Shown here: positions 38,198 through 52,395 of the stretch, piece after piece | How positions within the stretch are numbered: position 1 is the stretch's first letter | Layout of the letters: every line of letters starts with the position of its first letter | NCBI GenBank assembly: GCA_027943335.1 | Contig: BSBK01006436.1 | Span: 310,001 to 374,000, forward strand | Source of the DNA: Chamaecyparis obtusa | Lineage: Eukaryota; Streptophyta; Pinopsida; Cupressales; Cupressaceae | DNA length: 64,000 nucleotides | Reading direction: 5' to 3' | Translations under genes and position numbers: made by a program | The notes under the pieces: generated by a model | Databases searched by the model: none | Seen by the model: only the letters and a program-made list of their open reading frames with translations | Told to the model about the DNA's origin: nothing

Positions 38198-38216
38198 GCC
38201 CCATGGTGGGCACCAT
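38198..38216 (-). promoter_or_regulatory. primer-binding site of element B
   Basis: The minus strand reads TGGTGCCCACCATGGGGCC, 4 bases inside the 5' LTR; it differs from the element A site at three positions. tRNA identity not assigned. Confidence 0.7.
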
Positions 38217-38220
38217 AAAT

Positions 38221-39415
38221 GTGTGTGTGAATTTTGTACTTGTTCTGTAGACACAACACTTCAGTAAAACATTAGAGGTTAGCAAAACTCAAAATCATGC
38301 AATGAATTAAAAGCTAAACTAACCAGGCGATTTACTGCCTTCTAATAGGTGCGAGTATGATGTTCTCAGATTGGAATCGAGATTAGTGGCCTTGATGACA
38401 CCTAAATGAAGGATTTGAATGCAAAATCTAGATATGGAATGAATGCAATTAATCTATTTTTAAAAATTTTCTATGCAATGATATGATGAAAAATGATATG
38501 AATCTAGAATCTAAGATGAAATTGATATGCAATGAATTGATCTAAGATGAATTCTAAATGATATGCAATACTCAAAAATAAGAATGATCTCACAATAGCT
38601 TGGATTCGCAAAGATGAGTCTTCAGTCTCCAATTCGACAGCGTGAGGATGCAAAAATATGAGATGATTTGGGAAGAGCTGAGCCTTGATTTTATAGAAAT
38701 CTAGGGCTTTGGAGGTGCATGAAAGAAAGCCATAAATCAATCAAATAACTCAGGTTGATTTTGGAGTTATTTTTAAATAAAGGATATTTAACTCACAAAA
38801 ACATGCAAAAGTAGAGTTCAACTCAAAATAGAGTTTAGATTTAATTGATAATTGATAGTTGTCTGCTTTTGTGATTGTGCATGTTTTATTTATGAATTAA
38901 TTTAATAGTAGAGTGATTTATTTCCAACTTAACTGATTTTGAAAAATAAAACAATTGATTTATGGGTTAATCAATCATTTTTCAAACTTTTATTCAAAAA
39001 CAATATTATTAAAAATTGACAACTTGCTTTAATTAATTAAATAAGAATTTAATCAATTATTCATAGGATTTTGGATTTATTGTCAAAATTAAATAATACT
39101 ATTTAGGAATAAATAGAATTAACTTCAATTAAATAATTAAGTGGCAGAATTAAATTTAATTAATTAAATATTTAGAATATTCAATTAATCAAACTTTAGG
39201 ATAAATTGGATTTATCGCCAAATAATCATTAAATAAAAGATAATTATGATAAATGGGAATATTGCTAGGAATATTCCCCAATGCAGAATTTATGATAATC
39301 AACTAGGATTTGATGATGTTCAGATGTGCCTTAGGTTAGGACTTCGATGTCGATTTCGTTCGATGTGTTGATGTAGGAGGTTAATGAACTTATAGCCCAT
39401 TTTTGGGGTATTACA
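38221..39415 (-). repeat. 5' LTR of element B
   Basis: 1195 bp, plus-strand TGTGTGTGTG to GGGTATTACA. It contains the promoter that would drive element RNA. Confidence 0.95.
38688..38696 (-). promoter_or_regulatory. TATA box in the 5' LTR of element B
   Basis: The minus strand reads CTATAAAAT, conserved in the other LTR near 25445. The position is plausible for the U3/R border. Confidence 0.5.
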
Positions 39416-39420
39416 ATGAG

Positions 39421-41379
39421 GACCTCTAATAGTATGTGTCAGGGAGAACACCACAGATAATATACTACATTGTGCTTGTTGATTAACTATGTATATGTTA
39501 ATTGGAATGTATTTTTATTCAAATTATGGCAAAATATTATTTTGCACATGAAAATAAGTGCATGTTCTCAATGATGTAAATGCATGCTAGCATTAATTGA
39601 TTTATAGATGCACAAAAATACAAATCCTCCTTTGTAGAGATATTAGTAGATGCATTGTGCAATGGTTTACTAAATGCATACCATGTTTAATGAAATTAAA
39701 AATTGCATGATCCTTATATAAATTGTTAAGAATAGATGGTTGCTTTTGGTAGGCCTCAATTTGTGCATTAGTTAAATCATGATATAATTCTATTTTCTGT
39801 TAATGTCAATGCACGTCTTGTGCGGCATTGGTTGAACTTGGATATTGCATCAAATTATGGGGTGTATGCTTATAGTGAATTCAAGTTTTCTCCCATTCCT
39901 GTAATATTGAGATCTTGAGTGTTCTCTTGCTTGAAATTGTTTATTCTGGATGATTGGGTGTGCCTTAGTCCACCTATGAGGTTTAAATGTGGTTGTGGGT
40001 CTTGATGACCATTTGTTTCTTTTGTGCTTTCTTGTCTAGGAATGGTTTTGGAGGTGCTTTGGACACCACTATTATGGGTTATTGATTGTCATTGAGTGTT
40101 CTTTGAGCCCCTATTGTTGTGGGTTCCCTATCCTTCCTATTTGGCTGGCCTGGTGTAGGGATAGAGAGAGAGTCTTGAGCTCCTTTTATAGGGTTTTGAT
40201 CTCCTTTATAAGGATTGGTCTCCTCTTGTTTTCATAACTTTGTAACATATATCATTATTGAATTGCAACTTTTGTTTTTGCACATCAATGATTTCTCCTC
40301 TCTCATGGATTAATGCATTCAGGCCTCTCTAGCTTCTAGCTTCTTGCTTCTCTCTCTTTTTGTGACAACTGTTTACATGCAAGTGTTCTTGGTAGCTATG
40401 GGTTGTTTACTCATCAACTCCAATAGTTATGATATCCCTTCTTGGAAAGACTCCATGTTAGAGATCTGGTTGCCAGAGCATTTCTAGTGGTGTTTTATTC
40501 ATAGCTTTAGACTAGAAGGGCACAATATTTGTGGGCATATTTTACTGTCCCGATCTTGGTTATGGACTTGATTGTAAGATTATGCTAACCATTTGGATTC
40601 ATTGTCACTTTGTTGAAGGTGATACTGTGGTCTATTTGGGTTGAGTGACCCTTGCTCCAGCTATATATAGTTGAGCTCTCGATGTTAAAGAAATCATATT
40701 GCTCCTATGATTAATATTTAGTTATCTTTTGAGTATCCATTCATGTTGAAAGAGTACTATGTTGAGTCTCTATAGTGTGAGTGCTCTTGGTTGTGAGAGG
40801 CAACATTTTTACATTTGTACCTCTTGGTAATCCTAAGTTGGATGTAGTATCCCTCAACGAAGTGCATTTTTGTAGAGGTATCCTCACCTTTTTGGAATTT
40901 GAGTGAGCAAGTGAGACTCTAGTTGGAAAGTATGCTCCAAGTGAGCATGGTAGTTCTTTTCTATCTTTTGGGATGATCTTTCCCTTGTTCTTGAGTTGTT
41001 GACTTGAGAGTTTTTGGTTCCTTGGTCTTAGAGGAGACCCTAAAGGGCATTTTTTTGAAGCTAGATGCCTCATGATGACATAGAATAGCTAGTGTTATCC
41101 ATCATTTGGCAAGGATCATGGCTAGATGTGTCTTTCCTAGCATGTATTGTGATTCTCTTGTGGGACTTTGAGAGATTTGTTGATATTATTTTTAGTGTGT
41201 GTTGGTCCTAATAGCTGTGAAGATGATTTGTAAGGATTTGACGTGGTTTGGCTAGACTTGTGGAGTATTCGTGTGGCTCTTTTTGGTGTTTGGATGTGGT
41301 TGTAGATCTTGCACTTGGTGTGCTCTTTGGGTTTGGCTTACAAGCTTCTACGAGTAAGCCTATTCTTTAAGGGGGATGA
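39421..41379. other. interior of the outer element; no gene recognised
   Basis: Continues after the element B target duplication. No family-bearing ORF is seen. It contains a truncated copia-type LTR (40175-40428) and ends in a purine tract, aagggggatga, at 41369-41379. Confidence 0.4.
40175..40428 (+). repeat. truncated copy of the copia-like LTR
   Basis: Similar to 20340-20557: cctttataaggattggtctc, then gcacatcaatgatttctcctctc and ttcttggtagctatgggttg, ending ctccaata. The first ~170 bp of the LTR are missing. It is diverged from both LTRs of the intact element, so it is an older related insertion. Confidence 0.7.
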
Positions 41380-42042
41380 TGTAGTGCCTCTCTCATTTAC
41401 TTTTTGCATGACATCCTAATGTATATGGCTTCGATATCATATGAGTTAGTTCTCTGTGTGGTTGGATGAGATCCCTTGTGATTCCTTGTGTTGGCTTGAG
41501 ATTTTTTTCTTTGTGCCTTATGAGATTGGTTGATTACACCTTATGATTTTTTAGATATTTATTGGTGTTGTATGATTATATTGGGCCCATGTGAGGTTGA
41601 TAGCTTTGGGATGATTTGATTATGTCATTGCATCAAAAATTTGTTTATACCCTTAGGCTTGGTTATGAGAACCATTGAGTTGTGGCTGGTTGTATACTTG
41701 ATTCGGGATGTTAGACCTTCTGAGACTTTTATTCTGAATTTTGAGGACTCATTGTGTTATTGGTTATTTGATCAGAGCTTGATTCCTTTAAGTGATTTGG
41801 TGACTATTCCCATGTTATGATTTTATATTGGCATTGTGAGATGCACCTAGTTCAATTTATTCTTGTGTCCATTCTGTGATTACTAATATGGTTATGTTGG
41901 TATTTGACTTATTTGGCTCATGAGTCATTTCTGATTATATGGTTTATGATGTGAGTGATGGCTACATTGATGTAGGTGCTAGTGGCTATTGGATTATGAT
42001 TGTTATCATGTTTAGATGTTATATGGTCCGGGGATCATTACA
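41380..42042 (+). repeat. putative LTR between a purine tract and a decayed primer site
   Basis: The left border is TGTAGTGCC after aagggggatga. The right border is GGATCATTACA followed by tttgtatcatg, which resembles the attacatttggtatcag junction at 19977-19992. The call rests on borders only; no second copy was found. Confidence 0.3.
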
Positions 42043-43439
42043 TTTGTATCATGATGATTTTATTTCATGATTATACATGTGATGTGATCCATTGGTTGCA
42101 CTATGTGATGCATTTGGTTATAATACATTATTTTGGCTTTATCGATATCATAGCTAATCTAATGTTAGATTATACTATCATTTATCATTTTGATCATTCC
42201 TACATGATGATGATATTTTGATGTGACTTGATTCCTTATGATGATATTTGGTGTATTTTGCATTTGAGGAAATTGGATTAATATATTATGATGATTATAT
42301 TTGATTCCTTGTTATGTTTTGCCTTATATGCTATTGGATGTTTCATTGTTAATTTTTACTAATATATGCTCATATTACATCATAAATGATTATTTTATTA
42401 CTTTATGTTAAATGAAATGTTTAATTTAAATGCAATATTTATTTAAATAACATGTACATTAAGGATTAGAATATGGAACCACTAGTGTCATGACATTTTA
42501 ATACATACGAATGATCGCATCACTAGTGTCAATGTTCCATTAAAGGCATATTTTATTATTATTGTGTGTTCTTTGGTTATTTATACTGTGAGTAGCTACA
42601 CTTGATGTTTTCATGTTTCAATAAACAAGCACCAGACATCATTCTGCTTGAGCTATAAGTTTTGAGTGTGTCTTTATGCCTAGCAGTGGCATGGGAGATA
42701 GTTTCACTAGCTTTCATATTTAGCCAATATCGTCCATGTATGGTCGATGTATCTATTATGGTTAATATTTATTTGGTACGTAATTGGTAAATCTAAATTT
42801 GATATGCATTTGTGAGAAACCAGTTATGTGTCTATGCATTTAGGGTTCCACAATTGTCGCGGTTGAGTTAGAATTAATGTTGATTTAATTGTTTTGGGTA
42901 TTTATTTTATTTATAGGCTAATTAGTCATTGTTGAATTCTATTTTATTGGAATTAATTTAATTTAATTTGGAATTATATAGTTTATTTAATTTCTTTTGA
43001 GTGATTTTATTTTAAGTCCTTTTTGGCCTTTTGAAAAAAAATGACTTATATTGGAGGAAATATCTCTTTTTTCTTAGTTTTGCTTTTGGTGAATTGGATT
43101 TTGCTCCAAATTAGTTTGAAGAAAATCAATGATTTGTTTGTTTTGATTGATCCATTTGTCAGATCCACATGGGTAGAAGCTTGTTGGTATCATGTTGCAA
43201 ATGCTCCCGCTTCTGTGGATCCATTCTAAGTTCTACATAGAATTTATTTTCTTCTATATGTTTCAGTGTCTACATCTTGGTGTGAGGTAGGGTTTCTTGT
43301 ATTTTACCTATTTCTCAACTATTTATATTATTTATTATTTGTAATTGCATTATGGGATGTTAATTAGTGTTTTCCTCACTTTCCCTTATGTCTTTCTTGT
43401 CGATTGGGTTTGTATTATTTGAGAGGGTTTTATGGGGAA
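42043..43439. other. no gene recognised
   Basis: AT-rich sequence with short frames only. It ends where RPA-like coding similarity begins. Confidence 0.4.
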
Positions 43440-43479
43440 TGACAACAAATAAGGAAGATGCTCATCTACAACAAAAATA

Positions 43480-44190
43480 CATCCCGCACAAAAATATTGT
43501 CCCTACTATTAAAAATGGGTGTGTATCTAAATATAATGCCAAGGTGATAAGAAAAACAACTAGTACATCTATATATTTAAACCATGATATACAAGAATAA
43601 GAAGATCTTAAAATTTGGCTCAAACAAAGTGAAAATCACATCCAATTATCCTCTGCAAAGCTTGCTCCCTCAACTTTGGATGTTACAAGATTTTCAATTT
43701 GTGCGATTTGAGAAGATGTTAAACGTAAGGTTCAACCCCTATAATTCATACTAAAGGAAAAAACACAATACGTTAAAATTAATTCAATCTTATATCCAAC
43801 TTTCTCTTTAAATTCAGGTGGAAAAGAGTGTAAGAAGATACTAAAACAAGACAGGTAATGAAATTTGGTTTTATGAAAAGTGTAGTTCAAAACTTGCCAA
43901 TTGCAATTATATGCATATCCTTCAAATAAATCTTGGAGACCACACATACATAGTATGGGAAATTGCATTCGATGAAGCAACAACACAACTTATGAACATG
44001 AATGTGGAAAATTTTTACAACCTTCAGTTTGAGAAGGACATAGAAAAAAGTGTCAATGAGATAATAAAAGATGTGTTAAACAAGGAATTCCTCTTCATGT
44101 TAAGTTATAGAAATGATACATCTATAGCGAAGAATGCCTTAAGACAACTATCACCAAATTTGAAAAAATAGATTTCATTTTTGAGAATAA
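43480..44190 (+). pseudogene. RPA70-like single-strand DNA-binding protein segment
   Basis: Segments in order: STSIYLNHDIQE (the linker after the second OB fold), then the C-terminal OB fold with EIWFYEKCSSKLANCNY, HILQINLGDHTYIVW, FDEATTQLMNM, NLQFEKD and VNEIIKDVLNKEFLFML. This matches the DBD-C region of the large RPA subunit. Only part of the zinc-ribbon cysteines remain. No intron is visible across the region. Several stops and one frame change are present. Plant Helitrons often carry such genes, probably to protect single-stranded DNA during transposition. Confidence 0.7.
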
Positions 44191-44314
44191 GTCTTTGCTC
44201 GAGAAAATCAAAGAGATGTGTAAGGGAAACACCATGAAGTCCTAGCATGTGTGCAACATCTTAAGGGCCATAATATAACATATATTCCCCTGCGAGGAAC
44301 AATATGTATATGTT

Positions 44315-44437
44315 TGGTTTTAAAAATACATATAATATATATACTTATGTATAGATCTCTAGATACATATTGTATGGTTTTAAAAATACATACATACATA
44401 TATATACTTATGTATGGATCTCTAGATACATATTGCA
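44315..44437. repeat. two-copy 60-bp tandem repeat
   Basis: tggttttaaaaatacata... to ...gatacatattg occurs at 44315 and again at 44375, with near identity and a 2-4 base difference in the catacata tract. Confidence 0.8.
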
Positions 44438-44978
44438 CATATGTATTTCAATAGAGATTTGCAATATTTACTTGTTGAAATATTGTGTGGTCTACTTACT
44501 CTCTACTCAACATGTTTCTTCCTAGGACATACAATATGTAACCATTTATTAAAAGAGAAATCATGCATTGAAATTTCTAAGTGTTGGTATAAGTAAATTC
44601 TTTGCATATTTCCCTTACATCAAATTTATGTCATATACTATTAGTGACAATACTTGTAGAAATCTATAGCTCTTTCTTAGAATGTATGGATATTCACACT
44701 TTGCTTGTCTCAAAACTATATTTACCAATCATTTCTAATTTATTAGATATTCTAGTTTTAATTTGGAAAAGTGTTTTCACTATAGTTTTGAAGAGTTTTA
44801 GAGTTTTTTGGGATTTTAAAAAATATTAAATTATATTAATATACATAAGTAAAGTCATTATGTTCATATTTTTTAAAATAAGAGAGAAAATAATATGGCA
44901 TAACATTTTTAAATGTAGAGCACAGATTGTTCCAGTTAGCAACATTAAGTTGATCCTCGAGTAACAAAATTTGGGAAA

Positions 44979-47699
<2,721 letters not shown>

Positions 47700-47700
<1 letters not shown>

Positions 47701-49375
47701 CAATAGTAGGGAATTGTACGCAAATGAATGCAACTAAATATGATGTGTGGCATGTTTTCCAGACCAACCAAGAAGAGGAAAGCTCAAAAGAGGAAGGGAG
47801 TGATAATGGCAATAACATAAGGGACATAATAGAGATGAACAAATGGGAGTTGCTTTCACAAATGGGACTGTCAAATAATATTAGCCTAGATGAGCTTGAT
47901 ATGCTTGAAAGGTGAGAGTTTGATGACAACAATCGATGGGATCATATTGCAGTACCATAATATTTGCATAAAGTTGTGACATAGTTCATAAACATGAAAA
48001 AACATGCAGTCAAGATAAAAACATGTCATCTAACTTTAAAATTCCAAGCTATACATTGTTAGAAAAGTAAAAAGTGACACTATCAATAATTATAAACCAT
48101 AGCGAATGCCCCTCTACTAAACCACTACACATGATAATTCAAGGAACAATGGGTAAATGAAAGTCCTACTTGAATGCTTGCATAGGAAGCACACTTAAAA
48201 GTAAGTCGCCACAACAAATTATCCAACTTATCACATTGTCCTCTATAGGAGTTGCTCCATTCAACATCCATGCCTCAAATATACATTCAAAGCTCAAGAT
48301 TCCTATTAAAGAAATGCACCCCTTGCAAGGTCAAGAATTGATAACATTCCAAGAATATTTGAAGGACATAAAATAAATTCTTACTGATGAGATGAGTTTC
48401 ATAGGACCAAAACTATTGATAAAAATACACAATAGACTATGTGAGGCATTACGTAACAATCAACAAATATGTTTCAGGGGAGTTTCTATGATATTGGTTG
48501 GTGACCTCACACAAACCCCCCTCATGATGGAAAAACATATCTACACATCATGCTCCATTGCCAAAACATTGTGTGAACAATTCACTATTGTTGTCACATT
48601 GCAAACAATGTTCTGCCAACAAGGAAAATTGACAACACAAACACAATTTTGCCAAATGTTGCATGACATTCAAAATGCTAAACCAAGACAAGAAGATTGG
48701 AAACTCTTAATGATGCACACAAACAAACAACTTAATCCAAGTGAAAAGGAGCAATTTGATAGCTTGATACATTTGTTTGTTACCAATAATTTGGTCAAGC
48801 TACACAACTAAAGAATGCTAAAATTGTTAAATCGACCAATTGCATTGAGTACTGCAACAAGCACTAGGAGCACAATGGAAAATGCAGCTTGTGATGAATA
48901 GCTTGAAAAACAAGTTCTACTTTGCAAAGGTCAACACATCATGCTGACAACCAACAAAAGGACAAAAGTAGGCCTTGTCAATGAAGCTCTTGGCCAAGTA
49001 ATTGAAATTGTTTATAGTCCTGGTTCCAAACCACTTGATGTCCCAATGTATATTGTGGTAAGGATCAATAATTACAACGAACCAACATGGGATAAACAAG
49101 ACCCAAAATATATACCAATAATTCTTGTATCACTAGGGAGCCAAAGTCAAAAACCCCTCACAATAGCATGGGCTATAACCGTACACAAATCCCAAGGTCT
49201 AACACTACAAAAATAAATAATTAATATTTAAAAAATAGAAAGGTAGGGGCTAACATTCACAATCGGGTCCAAAGTCAACTCATTAAATGACCTTTGCATT
49301 CAATTGACATTCTCCTTCAAGAGGTAATCCAAAATCCAAAAAAATCTGTATACAATTACAAGGAAAAAAGAGGAA
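47700..49375 (+). pseudogene. Helitron PIF1-type helicase domain
   Basis: The Walker A site at 48143-48166 reads G-T-M-G-K-stop-K-S, so a TGA replaces the second glycine. Downstream are MSFIGPKLLIKIHNRLCEAL (motif II area), FRGVSMILVGDLTQ, and the C-terminal AWAITVHKSQGLTL (49172-49213), with RQGLTF-like sequence up to about 49375. Family role: 5'-3' DNA helicase that unwinds the element during rolling-circle replication. Nonfunctional because of stops, including the one in the ATP-binding loop. Confidence 0.8.
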
Positions 49376-50087
49376 GCTCAACCACAACAACTTTCTCTCT
49401 AATAAATCAAGGTGCACACCTCTCAACTATATCTTTGTCATACTTCCCTTTATCATCATTTCATCAATTCCTTCAAGCTATATAATTATTTTCAAAGCTT
49501 GCCACCCAATCAATTTTTCTTTTCATCGTTTTCCTATACAAACACTTTGCACATAACAAAACTACTCAATGTCATCTATTCAACCAATGTTAAAAGGACG
49601 AGGCTTGGTTACAATAACTACTTCTCCAACAAATTAAAGTGCATAGTTGTAAGTCTTTACAACCTCGCATTGCAAGTATTATCAAAGCATTGATTCCATT
49701 GTTACAAATTCCTCTTTTACAAAAAAACTAGTCTAGTCCATGAAAGAAACAAGTAGAACGAATCAACTTTGCAAATCAAGCATGCGTATTGATCAACAAG
49801 AACACCTGCTATTGCTCTTTAGATCTTCAAAGTAACAAACACCAACAAATGTATTATACATGACCACTCCATTAGATTAATAACTACCAAGATTTATGTT
49901 AGTTGTGTTCTAAAATTAGATTAAATTTACTCAAAGCTTTCTCCACTTCTATAATAGTGAGGTATCCACATAACCATTAGACCTTGTTGGAATACAATTC
50001 AAATTTTGACTTTTCTACATATAGGGACCCAACTAATGGTCGTGTCCCATTACCAACTAATCTATAAATTCAGTCTCGTCACCTTGG
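49376..50087. other. Helitron 3' flank and intergenic sequence
   Basis: No family-bearing ORF. The Helitron end and the host-gene promoter region meet somewhere here. Confidence 0.4.
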
Positions 50088-50320
50088 CCAATCGTTATCT
50101 ATGGGCATTCTTTTGAAATACATTTTTACAAAATATCTATATTTCTCGTTTACTCCGGACGTCCATGACTGACACGGAGGGAGCCGTTAAAGCAAGCTGT
50201 ACGCGGCAACGTCATAATTCAGCCGTTTTTTAGTCATTATAATTAAGAATACCACACTTACAGAAAGCCATATTTTCTGTGAGCTCTGAATTTTAAAGGT
50301 GGAAGAGCTGAATTTCAGGA
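50088..50320 (+). promoter_or_regulatory. HIR-like gene promoter and 5' UTR
   Basis: A CCAAT box lies at 50088-50092, a TGACG motif (as-1-like, minus strand) at 50210-50214 and a TATA-like cattataattaa at 50235-50246. The stretch is less AT-rich than its surroundings. TGACG motifs bind TGA factors in defence responses, which would suit a hypersensitive-response gene; this is inference. The start site was not determined. Confidence 0.45.
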
Positions 50321-50509
50321 ATGGGTACTTTTCTGGGTTGGGTGTGCATCAGTCAGGCGACTGTTGGAATTATTGAGAAGTGGGGACGGTTTGTGAAGCT
50401 TGCAGAGCCAGGCCTGCACTTTGTCAATCCCTGTGTGGGAGAATGGGTCGCTGGCACTTTGTCTACTCGCCTTCAATCCCTGGACGTCCGTGTTGAGACC
50501 AAAACAAAG
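50321..50509 (+). CDS. hypersensitive-induced response (HIR/SPFH) protein, exon 1
   Basis: 63 codons from ATG to AAG, then a GT donor (GTATGC) at 50510. The peptide starts MGTFLGWVCISQATVG, continues IIEKWGRFVKLAEPG and VAGTLSTRLQSLDVRVETKTK, the N-terminal signature of plant HIR proteins (band 7/SPFH superfamily, about 285 residues). Gly2 and Cys9 suit myristoylation and acylation, by which HIR proteins sit at plasma-membrane microdomains and act in defence signalling. The frame is open with no stop and codon use looks normal, unlike all neighbours. Exons 2 onward are not in the window. It may be a live gene with a long first intron or a truncated copy. Confidence 0.75.
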
Positions 50510-50548
50510 GTATGCATTGCGTTTTCATTTACCGGGTTAGTATAAGTG

Positions 50549-50950
50549 ACTTGGGTTTTGATTTCATTCAATTGGGTTTTACCTTGAATGAGCGAGGTCA
50601 GTGTCTTACGGATTTTGAATTGGGCATCGGCATGTTCAAAGTTGTTACACGATGCTTGAATTGCGTTTCGCCAATTTATGTGTATGGGGTTTCCGCCGTT
50701 AAATTTTATTTGGGATATCTTTTTCTTTTCTCGAGGAGTTAGTTAGCAGTTCAATTTAAATGATTTGGGCTTTGTATTTTTGAATCGAGTTTTGCTTTGA
50801 GTGAATGAGGTCACAGGTCTTACTGCGTTTGAATTGGGCTTCGACATGCTCAAATTGGCCTCACGTTGCTTGAATTGGGTTTCACCATTTTATGCTTATG
50901 CTTTTTCTGCTGTTCAAGATGATTAGGAAACTCTCTTTCTTTTCTCGATC
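50549..50950 (+). repeat. two-copy tandem duplication at the intron start
   Basis: Segments starting ttgggttttg (50551) and ttgggctttg (50765) run in parallel for about 190 bp (tgaatgagcgaggtc / tgaatgaggtcac; ttgaattgggcatcggcatg / ttgaattgggcttcgacatg; ctttttcttttctcgagg / ctctttcttttctcgatc). The offset is about 214 bp and divergence is visible throughout. Confidence 0.75.
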
Positions 50951-52390
50951 AAATACATAGAGTATTTAATATGCGAATCATTCTTTCAGCAATCCATCTC
51001 TCATGAATTTAGCGAAAAACAAATTAAATATTGTAAGGTCACTCTACTAAATAACGTATCTTTTAGAAGCTTTAAGGAGGTTGAATCGGATCTTTCTAGA
51101 AGATCCGGCTGAACCTTTAAAAAGAGATGAGAGCAAATCATTTGGACATCTTGGTTATGATAATCCTTTTAGAGAATTCTGTAGAGCTTGTTCTCTAGGT
51201 TTAGCGTGCTCTAGGATAAAAACCCTCGGGTTTTGGTTGGTTGGACAAAAACCCAGCTCAACCTTTGGTGAATTCATAACAGGATTCGCAGTTATATTTC
51301 AATGGTGAGATTGTGAAGATTTTAGATATCTTGGAAGTCTTCCCAAAAAGGCAAATGGTGGGTTACAGGCAGATAAGAGAAATAAATATTTTTTTTTGCA
51401 TATTTGGAGGAAAAGGCACAAGGGTTGCAAGCTACAGTACCCACTATAGTCTGGCTACAGTACCTTTCTAGAATACTACTACAGCCCTGCCACCATTGTT
51501 ATCTTATTGCAGACATTGAAAAAAGAGTGCGATCTGCAAACCTGGAGTGAAGGCATCTGGATGTTTATAGGGGAGTTGCAGCCATTTGTTGAAGGATTCA
51601 TAGGCTAAATCCTAGCTACTCCATCATATGGATTGTTGGATATTTCGCTGCTAGGTCCAACATGTATGGTACTGCTAATAAGAGAATTTCCAATTGATGG
51701 TGCAAACAGTTATATTCAGTTCCAGATTTTGCAATATTTTGATTTAGTATTATTACAAGTAATTGCATGAGTTAAGGTACCCAGCTGAAAATATTGATGT
51801 GTGAAGAAGTGCAGATTTAGAACAGTTATTGGTTATGTTCAGAAGTCTATTAAAGGCTCAAAAATCAGGGTGGGTTTAGCTTCAGTTCTGCCATAGTTTG
51901 TAAGATTTCAGAATTGTCCTAGTTAAATAGCAGGAATTATATTTGGTTTGCAAAGTATGTGTGAAATCTGAGTTTAACAGTAATACCGTGTGTATGAATG
52001 ATGCAATTTCTGAGGCACTGTAGCTGATGAGAGACCTGCAGATTTAGAGACATCTATACTCAGATTTATGTTCAAAATCATCCTCAGACTTCTATATTGT
52101 ATGTCAGCCTTTCATGATAATAAACAAGGTCAGAATTGGATTGTTTAAATAACTTTGTTTTCAGAATTATTGTTGCAGATTTCCTTATCAGAATTTTATC
52201 TCGTCTTTCATTAATGAATGTATGTTATTTATGCCAAAATTGCAAAAGAAACCTCTTAAGGAAGCATGCAAAGTGTTTGACAAAATGTGTATGAGGAAGA
52301 GTACATGATCTTTTGGTGATAGTTTAGTGGTTTTTACAATGCTATCAGAGCTGGAATCCTACCAGCCTTTGAATCATGGCATCCCTTAAG
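50951..52390. other. intronic sequence; no gene recognised
   Basis: A 75-codon open frame (51081-51308) has no family features. No repeat borders found. Confidence 0.4.
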
Positions 52391-52395
52391 AGATA

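Larger units (their letters stand above)
24974..39415 (-). mobile_element. Tat-like Ty3/gypsy retrotransposon, element B, complete
   Basis: A 14.4-kb minus-strand element with LTRs at 38221-39415 (5') and 24974-26169 (3') and a perfect 5-bp target duplication ATGAG (24969-24973 and 39416-39420). Order on the minus strand: 5' LTR, primer-binding site, 2.3-kb leader, gag, protease, G-patch region, RT, RNase H, second RNase H, integrase, 2.3-kb untranslated 3' region, polypurine tract, 3' LTR. The two RNase H domains, long leader and long 3' region fit the Tat lineage. In the first 225 bp of the LTRs I count 12 differences, 11 of them transitions. Confidence 0.95.

Noticed and set aside
43500..43520. 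TCCCTACTATTAAAAATGG as the Helitron 5' end
   Set aside because: It resembles plant Helitron starts, but the preceding base is G rather than A and RPA-like coding similarity appears to begin nearby, so the match may be chance.
51081..51308. 75-codon ORF in the HIR intron as an additional exon
   Set aside because: The peptide has no SPFH similarity and no supporting splice context.
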